DNA of 64,000 nucleotides, from positions 151,465,104 to 151,529,103 of the forward strand of contig NC_092520.1 of NCBI RefSeq assembly GCF_037038585.1, given 5' to 3'. The notes beneath the pieces were generated by a model, which had not been told where the DNA came from, made no database searches, and saw only the letters and a program-made list of their open reading frames with translations. The stretch comes from Patagioenas fasciata (Eukaryota; Chordata; Aves; Columbiformes; Columbidae). Of the stretch, positions 35,590 through 46,414 are shown one piece after another. Numbering within the stretch: the first letter of the stretch is position 1; each line of letters opens with the position of its first letter. The translations under genes and the position numbers were made by a program.

Positions 35590-36830
35590 AGAAACAAAGG
35601 AAAAGGGGCAGAAAGTGCCTTGATTTCGGCGGCGGGAAGCAGAAAACCGGCCAGCAGGAAGCTCGGCCACAGCACGGGCGGGAGAATGGAACGGCGACCC
35701 GAGGGAGCACGCACCGAGACAGCGCCGGCCAAACACTGAGAGCACAGGGAGCTAAATTAAAGAAGAAAAAAAATAACCGAACCGCTTAAGAGCAAGGTCG
35801 GATTCAGCAGGCGAAAAGGAAACAGAGGAACTGCCGCAAGACTGCAGCATCAGTAAAAGAAAGCTGAAGCCCCACACAGCTCTCCGCGGGGTCACGGAGC
35901 GGTCACTTCAGCTCAGCAGACTGAAGAGCCGCGAAAAACAAGGCGGTAAGTCAGGCGCTGGCGCTCCCCGAGGCGGTGGCGCTGTCAGGCACAGGATCCT
36001 CCGCCGCCCGGGAGCAGTGGGCCCGCCCCACCGCAAGCAGGCCCGACACCTGCCCAGCTCCCCGCTACTACCAGCGCCGCTCCCCAGGGCGGGGGACGCA
36101 CAGCATCCAGGTCTCCGGGGAAATCAGAGCGGGTCCGGACCGCCGGGGGACACCGCGATGCTCACTCCGCCGGCTTCCCGCCCTGTCCTCTCCCAAGCTC
36201 GGGCGGGTGGGCAGCGGCGAGATCCCTCCCTTTACCGCGCGGAGGGAAAAGGAAGCGGCAGGAGCGGCCGCGAACGGCAGCGCTAACCCCACGGAGCCCA
36301 CCCCAGAGCGCCGCGACCCCGCTGAGCCGCTCCCGGCACCAGGCGAGCAATACTCACCCAGACGAGCGGATACCAGCAGCGCGATGCGGCGAGATCACCA
36401 CCTCCGCGCTTCCTTCTCCGCCCGCTATTTGAGAAGCGCCAAGCCCCGCCCCGGTTAGGGCGGGAAAGCACGGCACGCGCCGCCAGGCGGGCCAAGGGGC
36501 TAGCACGGGGTAGCGGCCAACGGCCGCGCGGGCTAACGGGTGGGGTAACGGCCTGCTGAGGCGGGTCGGGGAGAGTGGAGGGGCGCTGCCTCCTCACCCT
36601 TCAGCCCCGTACGGCGTAGGGCCGGGAGGAGGAGTCGGAGACCGGACGGTGGTGAGGCGGCTGGCCGAGCCTGTCGCTGGGTGGGCGGGGAAGGGTACTG
36701 GGCACCCGGGAGCCGGCGGAGTGATGCGCCAGGCGACGGAGGAGGAGGAGTTCTGGAACCGACCCTGAGCCTCGGCCGGTGCTGTGTGTTTCTCTGAGCG
36801 GAGCTCCCCTCCCGCCGGCACAGTCTCCTG
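35590..36830. promoter_or_regulatory. BID: CpG island / BID promoter region
   Basis: GC-rich, CpG-dense stretch unlike the AT-rich flanks, with its core about 35940-36800. It contains GC boxes of SP1 type (CCCCGCCCC at 36444-36452, GGGCGGG near 36458-36464 and GGGCGGGG near 36683) and no TATA box at a useful distance. It overlaps the inferred BID exon 1 on the - strand. CpG-island promoters often also fire in the opposite direction. Coding frames here (for example 35976-36458 +) are composition artefacts. The boundaries are estimated by eye. Confidence 0.85.
36358..36440 (-). other. BID: BID exon 1, non-coding (transcription start inferred)
   Basis: First exon inferred from a consensus donor on the - strand, CGTCTGG-GTGAGTATT (GT from 36357), in the CpG island just downstream of GC boxes. 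The exon sequence lacks an ATG, so translation starts in the exon at 20420-20488. The true 5' end is not visible and is placed near 36440 only because the GC boxes lie at 36444-36464. Confidence 0.55.
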
Positions 36831-39800
36831 CAGAGGTACCTCAGCTTGGGGTAATAAAGCCGTCGCAGCCTTTGGCCCCGCTGCTGCCAGGATTGTTCTG
36901 GAACTCGAGTTCTGACCTTGTGCTTCTTGGCCTAAATCTTATGTCCCATTTATAACCATTTATTCCTGACACATAAATTTAATTTTTCATTCAACATTGT
37001 ATTATACGTTTAAATATAGTTCTACTTACACTAATTTTTATTTAATGCAGCCTTACATTTTTAACATGGTTTTGTTTAAAGTAATGCTTACTTAGTATTT
37101 CATACAGGTTTCCTGTCATGCTTGCTTCTTCCTGACATGCCGAGTCATGGCATGCTTCCAACCTTTGGTTTGCTACCCAGGGCATGCGAACTGTGTGTAA
37201 TCAGAAAGGGGCTGGATCACAGAGTGCTTTTTAAAGTTCCTGGGATACTGCAAAATGAATACAAAACCAGTTCTCATTCTGTTTTGAGTCTTGTGTTGGC
37301 CAACCCATCAGGTGGCTTCATGCTGGGAATTACTTAGGGGAAAAAAGTGACACGTAAGTATCTGCCGACTTTCTTAAATTCCAAGGAACTAAAGTTTATG
37401 TTTTTTCAAACTGTTCAAATTAGTTTTTGGAAAGTCAGCACTGCAAGTAGACAAAACGCATTATCACTCTTCCTTCTCCTCAAAATGTATATATTTCTTT
37501 TGAGAAATTGACATTTTTTTTTGTTTCTGGTATCTGAGTAATACTAATATATTTGTATAGAAAGTTTTAATAATTAAAAAAAAAAAAGTGATCTTATCTT
37601 TTGCTTACGGGAAACCATGTGATTCCTGTATCTGAGGCATTCAGAAAAGCACCACATACTCAGTGAGATTGGAAATACTTGTTTATCCACTCCCTTGCTG
37701 TCCACAGATGCTTACACTGTTTGCTAAGGTTCCAAGGGAAAAAGGTACTTTTTCCAGAGCGTGAACAGGTTTTTTTTCTTTCCTTATTTTGACTGCTGTG
37801 TAAGAGGATGCAGGCAAAGGAAGGCAGCAACTCTTCATTGCTTCCCTGGAGTAGTATCTATAAAACTAAGCAGGAGGTCCCTCCCTCCCTCTGAGACGAT
37901 GATGCCAGCCATGGTGCAGCCAAGAAGCCACATGCCAGTGCTGTTTCTTCCATCCATTACCACCTCTAGGACCCTTTTCTCTGGTGACAGCTCCATCACT
38001 GCTGATGCTTAGGATTGAAGATGTGCTGCCAATGCAAAGGAGGAAGATGCACTCAGGTCCTGCTTGAGTTCTTAAAGGGAATCTCCTCTAAGAATGCTTT
38101 TCCTGGAGAGATGCGTGGCCAGGTGTCATCCTTATAGGATTAGGTTTGCATTCTCTTATATGCAGGAATTGAAAGTCCAATTGCTAGTGTAGGCAGCTGT
38201 CACAAGCAGTCGTGGTGAGGACTTTTCAAAAAACAATAAAAGACAAGGGAAGCCAGAATGTCAGGTTTTTCACCTGCTCTTTGCCCTTAGCGTCAGGCAC
38301 GACTTCTCCCCAATTATTTTTCCTGACAAGTTACGCAGCACAGATTCATGGCCTATCCAGGCCAAGTAGCATAATAAGTGTCTTCAGCTGGCAAAAAGGC
38401 CTGCCAAGTCTTGGGTTTGTGTGCTACTTAACGAAAGCCTTGGCATTCTTTGCATGCTCCTCAGAGCAGAGGGCACGTTCACACTTCCACTGCACTAACT
38501 GCCATGCTGCTCCTTACCTCAGCACTGAACCCAAACAGCTGGGGAGGGGTGGTGGTCCTGTGCCCAGGAGAACAACGTCAGGTGGGTGAGGCAGCTTCAA
38601 GGGCATGAAACACCACGTGCAGAAAGGGTCGCAGGTTCCTGAAGGTTGCTGTCGTTACCAATGGAAACTGAAAGCAGCAGCTGCCACCGCACTGGGCTCC
38701 TGAGGTGGCATTTCTTTGTTAGAGGACCTTTTTCTGGTGTTACTCCTTACGCACACATGGCTAATCTGTGCAGGAGGCATGACCCCTCCATCCAGCACCA
38801 GCACAGCTCTTTGCCAAAGCAATACAGGGAGGTCTCCCTCGGGGTGGTTGTTCAGTCCGTAGGTTATAAAATAGCAGAACCCCTGGGTCCCTAATTGAAA
38901 TCAGGGCTAACAAGTTTGCAGTGTAATTAAAATGCTGTGATGAAGTGTTGGAAGGCCAGTCTCCTAAACCATGGATGGGAGCCAATCTCCAGTGGTCACT
39001 TCCCATATATTTATTTCTCTTTTGGCACCAAGGGAGAAATTCTTGCAGACTGGCCTTTTGACACCGGAAAGATCCCTCCTAGGTAGCCACAGCTTTCTCC
39101 TACTATCTGAAAACAAGAGACCAAAAGGACATGAAGAATTGTGGGGTTTGAAACTTCCCCAAAGAACTGCTGACTACTGAGCTGCACAGATGAAGGAGTG
39201 AGCTGTGTCACTCCTGCTACCTCTGGCCTCCAGCCCTGCACTGCACAGCAAGAGGAAATCTGAGGCCCATCATCCCCCCAGTTGCCATAATAGGTCTGCT
39301 TTAATCCAACCACTTTACAAACACCAGGGTTTTTATCCTTTGTCTTGAAAATGGTGGGGTGGGCAGGAAAGTAAGACTCATTGTTTGGGATTTCCCCATC
39401 TGGGATTTCCCCCAACATTCTGTGTGTTTGCTGCCTGTTGAAAAAAAAAAGGTACCGAGTCTTATGATTTGCCTTCCAGTTTACTTAATGACAGCCAAGC
39501 TGCTGACTTGATGTTACTCCTCTGGGCTTCAAACTCCTGAAGTTTACTGGCCCCAGCACCCACCACTTAGGCTGAACATGCTCCCTTGTCAAACAGGAGA
39601 CACCCAGACAAGATAGACGCCTGTTCCAACACACGAGCTGGTGAGGTTTAACCTCTGAATCCTTCTATTCTATTCAGTATTTCTGAGCTGACACAGTACA
39701 GAGGAGACAATGGGCATGGAGAGGTTACAGCAAGTCAGCACAGAGGCACTGATGTCATTCACTCCTTATTTTACTAAATGCTGCTATAGCAGCATCAGAT

Positions 39801-40184
39801 GTTCATGCTACTACTGCAGGCTAAGGAAGTGAGCTACAGCTACAGAAATGAAATCCTAGTTGCTACAATTATGTTTACATCACCTTTACCCCTTCTTGGA
39901 TATTTATTGTTATTTCTTTCCACAGAGAATCTGAAGAAACAGTGTAAAATATGGAGAAAGAAGTACCATGTACTGGGGCTATAGAAGATCTGTTTGTTTG
40001 TATCTCAGATAATTCAGGTAGGCACCAAGTGTTCCAGCAGAAGAGAAGCTGAAGTCAGGCTCTTTAACACCTAGCTTTTTATCTCATCTCAAAATCACCT
40101 TCCATCAGCTCCTGCTTCCTCTTCAATAATCATCTGGGGAGTGAACGCAAGGGAAACAAATAGTAACTCCACCAACAAAAAGAA
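36831..40184. other. Intergenic spacer between BID and MICAL3
   Basis: About 3.3 kb upstream of the BID CpG island and downstream of the MICAL3 3' end. AT-rich near 36940-37580, then mixed. No exon with homology, no CR1 end and no RNA gene is visible. Human carries a long non-coding RNA gene (LINC00528) in the equivalent interval, but nothing here lets me call an orthologue. Confidence 0.6.
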
Positions 40185-40199
40185 AAAATAATTAATGAC

Positions 40200-40205
40200 T
40201 TTATT
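40200..40205 (-). terminator. MICAL3: Candidate poly(A) signal of MICAL3
   Basis: AATAAA on the transcript (TTTATT on the + strand), preceded by an A-rich stretch (T15 on + at 40211-40225). It is followed by a U-rich then GU-rich element, TTTTTTCTTTTTGTTGGTGG at 40170-40189, a textbook cleavage context. Other signals inside the putative 3'UTR, for example 40780-40785, could serve shorter forms. Confidence 0.6.
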
Positions 40206-40614
40206 TTTTCTTTTTTTTTTTTTTTAAGTTCAGTTGGCCATCTGAGGTGCTAAAATCTCAACACCAATGAAGCAAGTGTGCATAAAAACAAATGATAAAA
40301 CACAACCGAACAGAAGAAAACAGGCTGGAACAGAGTTGGTTTTTTTTACAGGTAGGGTATATGTTTTTCTGTCAACACTCCATACATGCCAACTGTAAAA
40401 GCCTTGAACAATCTGAATATCAGAGTTCACTTTCATACAAAAGGGAAGATGCCAAAGCAGATCCCTTCACCTGGATTATACTTCACACACACACATGCAT
40501 GCACGCACAGATACAGAGTATTTAAATTACTGCAATGCCATCAGGGTATGGCATCCTCCCCTTCACATCTGCTTTCAGTGACATCCTCATCTGCCCAGCT
40601 ACCCTGCCTATAGC

Positions 40615-40686
40615 AGTACTCGAAGCAATCCAGGAACTCTCAGAAAGCTCAGTACTCTGAGCAATCCAGGAACTCAGGGAAAGCTT
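40615..40686. repeat. 36-bp tandem duplication
   Basis: Two adjacent 36-bp units, 40615-40650 and 40651-40686, both starting AGTACTC and sharing GCAATCCAGGAACTC. They differ at six positions and have no length difference. It lies in the putative MICAL3 3'UTR close to its distal end. Confidence 0.92.
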
Positions 40687-43600
40687 CTTATCTCTGTTAT
40701 TTTGCACTAGTCGAGAGCCAGTGATCTCTTTTTCTGTGAACTATATACAGGCTGGTTTTTAGTACACTTCAGAGTCGTCTTTATTGCAGACAGTGATGTC
40801 TGAAATTCCCATAAAGCCATATTGTGGCTTTTCAGTTTGTACATAAGAGATCTGATAATGCAACACCTTTCTCATCCACTGGTGTCTGGTGTAAACACTT
40901 AATTGAAAACTCATTTTAAAAGACTGTTAACCAAACGTGTAGCTGTGAACGTTTTAGGAACAGCTGCTAAGAAAATGGAACTGCCAGCCGCTCTAGATCA
41001 TGCAGTCTAGACCACTTATAATGCTTCATAATGTTCAGGATTAGGATGTATAAAAATATTAAAAACCACCAGCGTGCACACAGATGTGGTGACTAGCTCT
41101 ATGCAAGCACCGTGTTCTAAGAGAGACCTAGGCATCGCACAAAACTCAGATTCTTGACTCGGGGGGGAACCCAAGGATCCACTGGTGTCTTTACATACAA
41201 ATGAATATTTACATAAAATGTAGAGACGAATAGAGAGAAGGACAGACTTTTAAAACTTGGGTTTGCTCTAAAATATGTTCAGCAATGCAGTTTGTAACAT
41301 GCCTTAGTGAGACCATGGGGTATTTGTTAACTGAAAGAAGGAACATGTCTGGAAGTTGGAGCTGAAACATCTTGTCACCTTCCACACATTAGTTCTTTGA
41401 AGCTCAGAATCTTACAGCTGTTTGTGATTTTTTATGAAAATATGGTTAAAAGGAACAGATCAGTTAAAAAAAAAATATTGTACTGTGAAAACAGCCAATT
41501 GGTTGCTTTGGCAGTCCTCACTCCCCCATCTCCATTTGCCTCTCAGGTGTTTCCATGAGGTGGTATCCCGCTCCCTTCCCCGCAGGAGACTGAAGCACTT
41601 GCCTCATCCTCAGTGTGCCCATTTCAAAACAGACACAGGTTTAAGTTCCAAGCTCAGCTCTCCTCCTACCTACTGCAGGGAGGAAGCGGCCAGCCCCTGG
41701 TACAGACCGCGTTGCACAGGGACAGATGCCCTTACGTGCCCACTTCTCAGAAGCTGAGGGCCTTTTTGCTCCCCTAAATGTGAAATGGACACACGTCACT
41801 GAATGCAGATGGCTGAGTTGTGTGCTGCTGCCCACCAGGGCAGCACAAAGAGCTAGAACATCCTACTTGGATTCTGATACAAATTAGGAATCTTGTGGTC
41901 ACAAGAGCCTTCTTCAGCTTTAAAAATATAAAATTTGAATTAAAAATACTCAGATAGTAAAAAAAACCCATATCTGATATGCAAGTCATATTCTTAAAGT
42001 GCAACTGAACAGCAAATACAAGTTGTGCCTTTTACAAGAATTTTGATATAAAAAGGCCTTTTAACATTCCCTTTCGTGTACCTTTAATTAATTTGCACGT
42101 ACGATGCTAGCTCTTCATTTTCATTCTCCCTGCTGGAGGCCTTCAGCATAACCGAAAGAATTAAGGTTTAGAATATGCAGTTTTCCCATGCAGTAGGGCA
42201 TTACACCCTCAAGTGATATCACACTTTGGCATAGCAAAGATCAGGCCAGCGTCCCCCAGCATGAAAGGGAAAAGTAGTAATCTTGTATTTCTTCTTCAGC
42301 ATTTCTTTCTGTTCTACAGCTCACATTCAATGATCTTTTGTTAAAAGTCAGATGTGGCCCATATACTTAGTGCACTATAAAATGGACTGAGGCCAATTCT
42401 CTGTGTAAGACAGTTTACAATAAATCATGTATCCAGCTTCTCTCTTTCTTCCCTCCTCCTCTCCAGCTTCCCCTGGCCCCTCAGATGCAGACTATGTGAA
42501 CTATTGTGGTCAATTTGAGTTGTGCAGCTGGCCCCTGCGCTGACAAATGGGGGGAATTCTGTTTGCTGGACATCCCGTTGGTAAGCCAACACTCCGTGAT
42601 GCTGGTATAGCAGGTACCACTTGCTTACATGACAATTACTAAGCGGCACTGCAGCTGCCTGTCTGCTTGGTTTCAGGAGCATCTGGATTTAATTTGTAAT
42701 GCCTTAGCAGAAAACACTACAGAGGAATAAAGGGGGAACATTTGAGGTGGAAAAAAACCTGTTTCCACAGTTAACAACCAGCACCACCCGGAGTCCCTAG
42801 GGACAGTCCTATCCATTCTTCTGCAGCCTGAGGTGAATTCAACTCAGACCCTGGCTTACAGAAGACCTCTTTGAAGGAGGTGGAGAGCCAACAGCAAGAA
42901 ACCATGCTGACTTCTGTCCTGGGGCAAAAGATCAAAGGTTGTTCATCCCAGCTTGAGTACCTTGCACCAACAGTGTAAGTTCAAGCTGACAGAGTCTGTA
43001 TGAATATGCTTGGGAATTGGACATCGGGGAGGAGCAGGCTTAATACTTCTTTAACAAGAAAAGAACACAGCATCCCAAGGGGGAAAAAAACTCTTATGAC
43101 ATTAAGGATGGGGCGCACACCCAACACACGGTGCTATTTCAGCTCTGTAGGACAAGTTAAGGACATAGTGTGCTCAGGGACTCTCTCAAACAGTGAATGG
43201 TGCTGAATTGCTCAGGGTGTGTCCTGCTCATGCTTAACAGATGATTGCAATGAGTACCCTCCTGGCTGAAAAGCTGCAGTTTCTCTAGTTGAACCAAAAG
43301 GAGCTTCTTCCAACAGATGCAGCAGGAAATGTGCTATTTTTGTTTTCATGGAAGTCCTTCTAGCTGTATCTCAGGTGTGTGAGGGTCCCCGCTCTTTCAG
43401 TGAGAGAGAGATATATGAGATATTTCTACCTCACAGATTTGGCTTTCTTGTTATAAAAATGTAAAATTTAAATAAATTATAGGTTTATTAGTCCAACAGA
43501 GGGAATCTGGGATGCAGAAGAAAGGTATGCTAGAAACACAAATAGATTCTTTACAACTCCATGAGTATGCAAGGATTTTGTCGTAAAGGAAAACTTCTAG

Positions 43601-44953
43601 GGCAGGATGCATCCATGGGTCCATAAAGGCTGCCCTTGCTGTGAAGCAGGGACCAATCCGCAGTAGTGTCTTTCTCTAATAGAGTTAAAACACTCTCTTC
43701 ACAATCAAATATGTGTAACAATCAAATTATTAATAAGAACACTAATAAATAGCCACAGGTAACAACATCCAGTAATTTAGAAGTGGAAGTTGTAGGATGC
43801 AGCAGGCACACACACCCATCACTCGTCCATTTTTTTCCTAAAAGATACAAAAATGAATCTTCTTTCAAGTATTAAAAAAATAAGTTAATTGACATAAAAG
43901 GGTCAAAGTGACTGACGGTCCAGGCAGGTCTTAAGCTTTGTTTCCAATGTGCAAAAACAAAATACAGAGGAAAAAAAAAAACCCAAACACTGAAAAGTCT
44001 TAATGGTGGTTCAGTCACTTAAGGGCTTCTCCCTTTTAGGGGCCTAACATCCAGGGAATGCCACCTGGTAACACCCTTGCCCCAGCACATACTTACCACT
44101 GTCCCACAGTATTTTCCAGTGTCAAAACAGTCACAACAAAAACAGAACAAAGAAGCCCACCAGCCTCTGAGCTGTGGCCACAAAGACCAAGGCCAGCAGT
44201 AGCTGTCTCTCCAGTGTGTAGCAAAGCAGAAGGGCATCTTCCCGCTCTCTTCTTCTCCCCTTTTTCCCCACAAGATGATTTAGGAGACTATGACAGGGAA
44301 AGAGTCCTCTGATGCCCACATGTCTCTAAAAACCAGGAGGCAGAGAGTTCCATCACACATACGAGTAGCATCTTCTATGTCTCTTATTTCTTCATAGCCA
44401 TGTATAAAGATCAACTGCAGGTTTCTTTGGTGGGGAGGAAGACTAAAGCAAAGAAGGTGCTGCCCTGGGCTTCTGGAGCTCTCTCGGACAGCTGACTCCA
44501 CCATACAGGCTGCTACAGGCTGCTGTGGTTTTCCAGAGAGGGTTGCCACTTCCCTCCCTCTTATTAGAACTGGTGTAGTAATAACGGGAAAGGAATGGAC
44601 TGCCATAAATCCAGTTTAGTTAAGGGTACTTCTTCCCTTAACTTCCTTCCCCACACATGGATTATTCCTCTCCCTCCTGCCACACACACAATAATACGGT
44701 CCCTTGTATAGGAACTCAAGGAGACTCTACAGTCTCAACTCTTTCTCTTCAACTTGCCCTGCAGACATGTAAAACTTGAGCTTCTGGAACCAACATGCTT
44801 ATCAAAAGGCTTCTGAGTGCTTCCAGCCAAATCCCTGCATGCTGTCGGACCCTTCGGAGGTTTTCCCTTCAACATCTTCCTATCCATGTAACTCTGGCGA
44901 ACTCAGGGTAGGCCAACTGGACAACACAGACCAGCAGAGGTAAACGTGTTAGC

Positions 44954-45138
44954 TCAGGACCAGTTCAAGCTAAAACCTTTGGAAAGCATAACTGCCTCCA
45001 GGTCCTTGTCTTCTTCTTTTTCTCGAAGCCGTTGCTCCTCAAGGAGAGCCACAAGAGAATCTCTCTGCTCCACTACCTCCAGCATCTCATTCAGGATCCT
45101 CTTCTCCTCTGAGAGCTCCTCATCTGTCTTCAGATGAT
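44954..45138 (-). CDS. MICAL3: MICAL3 terminal coding exon (end of the bMERB domain)
   Basis: Acceptor TGATATCTCTGTAG (AG at 45140-45139); stop TGA at 44954-44956. With one G carried from the previous exon it gives 61 residues: DHLKTDEELSEEKRILNEML, then EVVEQRDSLVALLEEQRLRE, then KEEDKDLEAVMLSKGFSLNW and a final Ser. These are heptad-like charged helices forming the last helix of the bMERB domain, which packs against the other helices to present Rab-binding surfaces. Reading upstream of the acceptor gives an unrelated extension (MAVEGESKREDF...), which is the previous exon's end plus intron. Confidence 0.96.
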
Positions 45139-45222
45139 CTACAGAGATATCAAAAACTATCAGCATACATAAGGCTAGAAATATGCACACACCATCTACA
45201 AAATCTTCCCTTTTGCTCTCAC
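45139..45222 (-). other. MICAL3: Short MICAL3 intron (84 bp)
   Basis: Very short intron with GTGAGA donor and CTGTAG acceptor between the last two coding exons. It is open in one frame, so an unspliced transcript would encode an extra 28 residues between MAVE and DHLK without a frameshift. Splicing is strongly preferred because the joined residues (MAVEDHLKT) match the bMERB family. Confidence 0.85.
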
Positions 45223-45296
45223 CTTCTACTGCCATCCTCTCCCGGAGCTCCTGCTGTAATCGACTCTGCCTGTCTTCCAGTTCTAGCTCCCGAGCG
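45223..45296 (-). CDS. MICAL3: MICAL3 penultimate coding exon (bMERB)
   Basis: A 74-nt exon: acceptor TTTCCCTTTCAG (AG at 45298-45297), donor AGAAG-GTGAGAG. One base completes Phe from the previous exon, then ARELELEDRQSRLQQELRER and MAVE, leaving one G for the next exon. This is the conserved core of the Rab-binding coiled coil shared by MICAL proteins. Confidence 0.96.
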
Positions 45297-46314
45297 CTGA
45301 AAGGGAAACATCAGGAATCCAAGTTCTGGGTATATTAAAATACTCTATACATTGCTTCATATTAATTTTCAATTTCTGCTCCCCCCTAGGTATCTGCTAT
45401 GCATTTTACTGATCTATTTTGGAACAAGTCTTAAAATATCTTAAAATATCTTAATATCTTAAAATATCTTAAGATATATATAACTATATTTTTAAAAGAT
45501 TTAAATGTACTTTCAGCATCTCAGATTCTTTACCTTCAGCTAGGAAGTGCAATACAGAAAGTTGAGAAGATTATGGGTGGAATTAAACCTAAAATGGTTT
45601 GAAGGAAAAATCAAATCTGCAATCACTACAAAATTATACTTTACCTCTTTGTATCTCCTGCCACTTCCTGCTCTAAAGACAAAATCACTTAATCAACTAA
45701 GAACATGTCAGGCCACTGCCTTTTCGGATTCCAATGCAGACAACACTGTGGAGCTTTTCTGACACAGGCACTAAGACGATCAGCATCTATACTGCCTGGG
45801 TCAGCTGACATGCTGAGACATGAGTTTTAGTGAGTTTGCAGCATGGGGACTGAGAAAGCTCCCAATTTCATTAACAGGAAAAAAACCTTATAATCTGAGC
45901 CCAAATAAGAGGCACTGGGGTCCCACTACAGGCAAAGAATAGAGACACATGGCAAAGGTGACTGAATTAAAGACTTTTGGCTCTACCAAACCCAGGAGTC
46001 AGACATTATTGCTGCATAGCTCAAAAACACTTGTGGGAACAAGACATATTTTGTCCAAGAACAGCTTGGGAAGGGTTCAGAGCTTTAAACACTCATCTGA
46101 ACTTCTCCATGCGATCAAATAGTTGCAACTTTAATTCCTTATTGCTAATATTCCTTCTACTGCTCTTCTGAAAGGTACTTGGATTTATATCTCAACCAAG
46201 AACCAGCCCAAGAGCCTGCTGACCTCCTGGCATTATAGGGAACACAGTACTGACAGATCTTCTGAGACTATTTGAAACATAACCCCCCTTTTGAAGCTTT
46301 GTACATTCACTCAC
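45297..46314 (-). other. MICAL3: MICAL3 intron of about 1 kb
   Basis: Intron between the two bMERB exons. Its only notable content is the AT-rich array of TTAAAATATC units at 45431-45480, about 135 bp upstream of the acceptor in transcript direction. Confidence 0.85.
45431..45480. repeat. AT-rich minisatellite (TTAAAATATC)n
   Basis: Three TTAAAATATC units, one shortened TTAATATC unit and a degenerate TTAAGATATATA end, in the MICAL3 intron between the exons at 45223-45296 and 46315-46414. Units can pair with themselves (ATATCTTAA/TTAAGATAT). Confidence 0.9.
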
Positions 46315-46414
46315 AATATCATCAGTTCGGACTCATAGCGAACCAAGGCATTCTTCTCCTGCACCAGCTTGAACCACTCCTGCATCAACTTGGGATCATC
46401 CTTCTTACCCATGC
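46315..46414 (-). CDS. MICAL3: MICAL3 coding exon (bMERB)
   Basis: A 100-nt exon: acceptor TTTCTTTTTTGGCAG (AG at 46416-46415), donor ATATT-GTGAGTG. It takes one base from the previous exon to make Gly, then MGKKDDPKLMQEWFKLVQEK and NALVRYESELMI, and leaves TT, which joins C to give Phe. The central WFKLVQEKN and RYESELMI stretch is a hallmark of the bMERB domain. The incoming phase is the same whether or not the 51-nt cassette exon is included. Confidence 0.96.

Larger units (their letters stand above)
20489..36357 (-). other. BID: BID intron 1 (about 15.9 kb)
   Basis: Large first intron between the CpG-island exon 1 and the start-codon exon. It contains a spliced-exon-like segment (22082-22198), a short hAT-like inverted-repeat element (25938-26107), an exon-like or retrocopy-like segment with a poly(A) signal (28415-28513) and an antisense CR1 fragment (about 29845-30520). 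The rest is unique, mildly AT-rich sequence with scattered A-runs. Reading frames of 100-185 codons occur on both strands (for example - strand 25203-25760) but lack homology and splice structure. Confidence 0.75.
12450..36440 (-). other. BID: BID gene (complete; six exons)
   Basis: Gene-level span of BID, the BH3-only pro-apoptotic protein. Exons on the - strand: non-coding exon 1 near 36358-36440; start exon 20420-20488; 17981-18185; 16577-16722; 14739-14942; and a terminal exon from 13425 down to about 12450. Every junction has a good GT donor and AG acceptor and the phases agree, giving 3+68+49+68+3 = 191 residues against 195 in human. The caspase-8 site, the BH3 motif and the C-terminal helices are all recognisable. 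The orientation, tail to tail with BCL2L13 and downstream of MICAL3, matches the human locus. Exon 1 limits and the 3' end are inferred from a CpG island and AATAAA signals. Confidence 0.93.
40185..44953 (-). other. MICAL3: Probable MICAL3 3'UTR
   Basis: About 4.8 kb between the MICAL3 stop codon (44954-44956) and the AATAAA at 40200. No splice-supported exon is seen. It contains a 36-bp tandem duplication (40615-40686) and CA/A-rich patches. The frames here, including one of 108 codons at 44280-44606 on the - strand, show no homology. The length is inferred only from the poly(A) signal and could be shorter if an internal signal is used. Confidence 0.5.

Noticed and set aside
35976-36458. 160-codon frame on the + strand rich in Arg, Pro and Ala
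   Set aside because: It lies wholly within the CpG island, where stop codons are rare because of GC content, and it overlaps BID exon 1 on the other strand.
44280-44606. 108-codon frame on the - strand downstream of the MICAL3 stop
   Set aside because: It lies in the putative 3'UTR with no homology. An IHGYEEIRDIEDATRM stretch looked protein-like but matches nothing I know.
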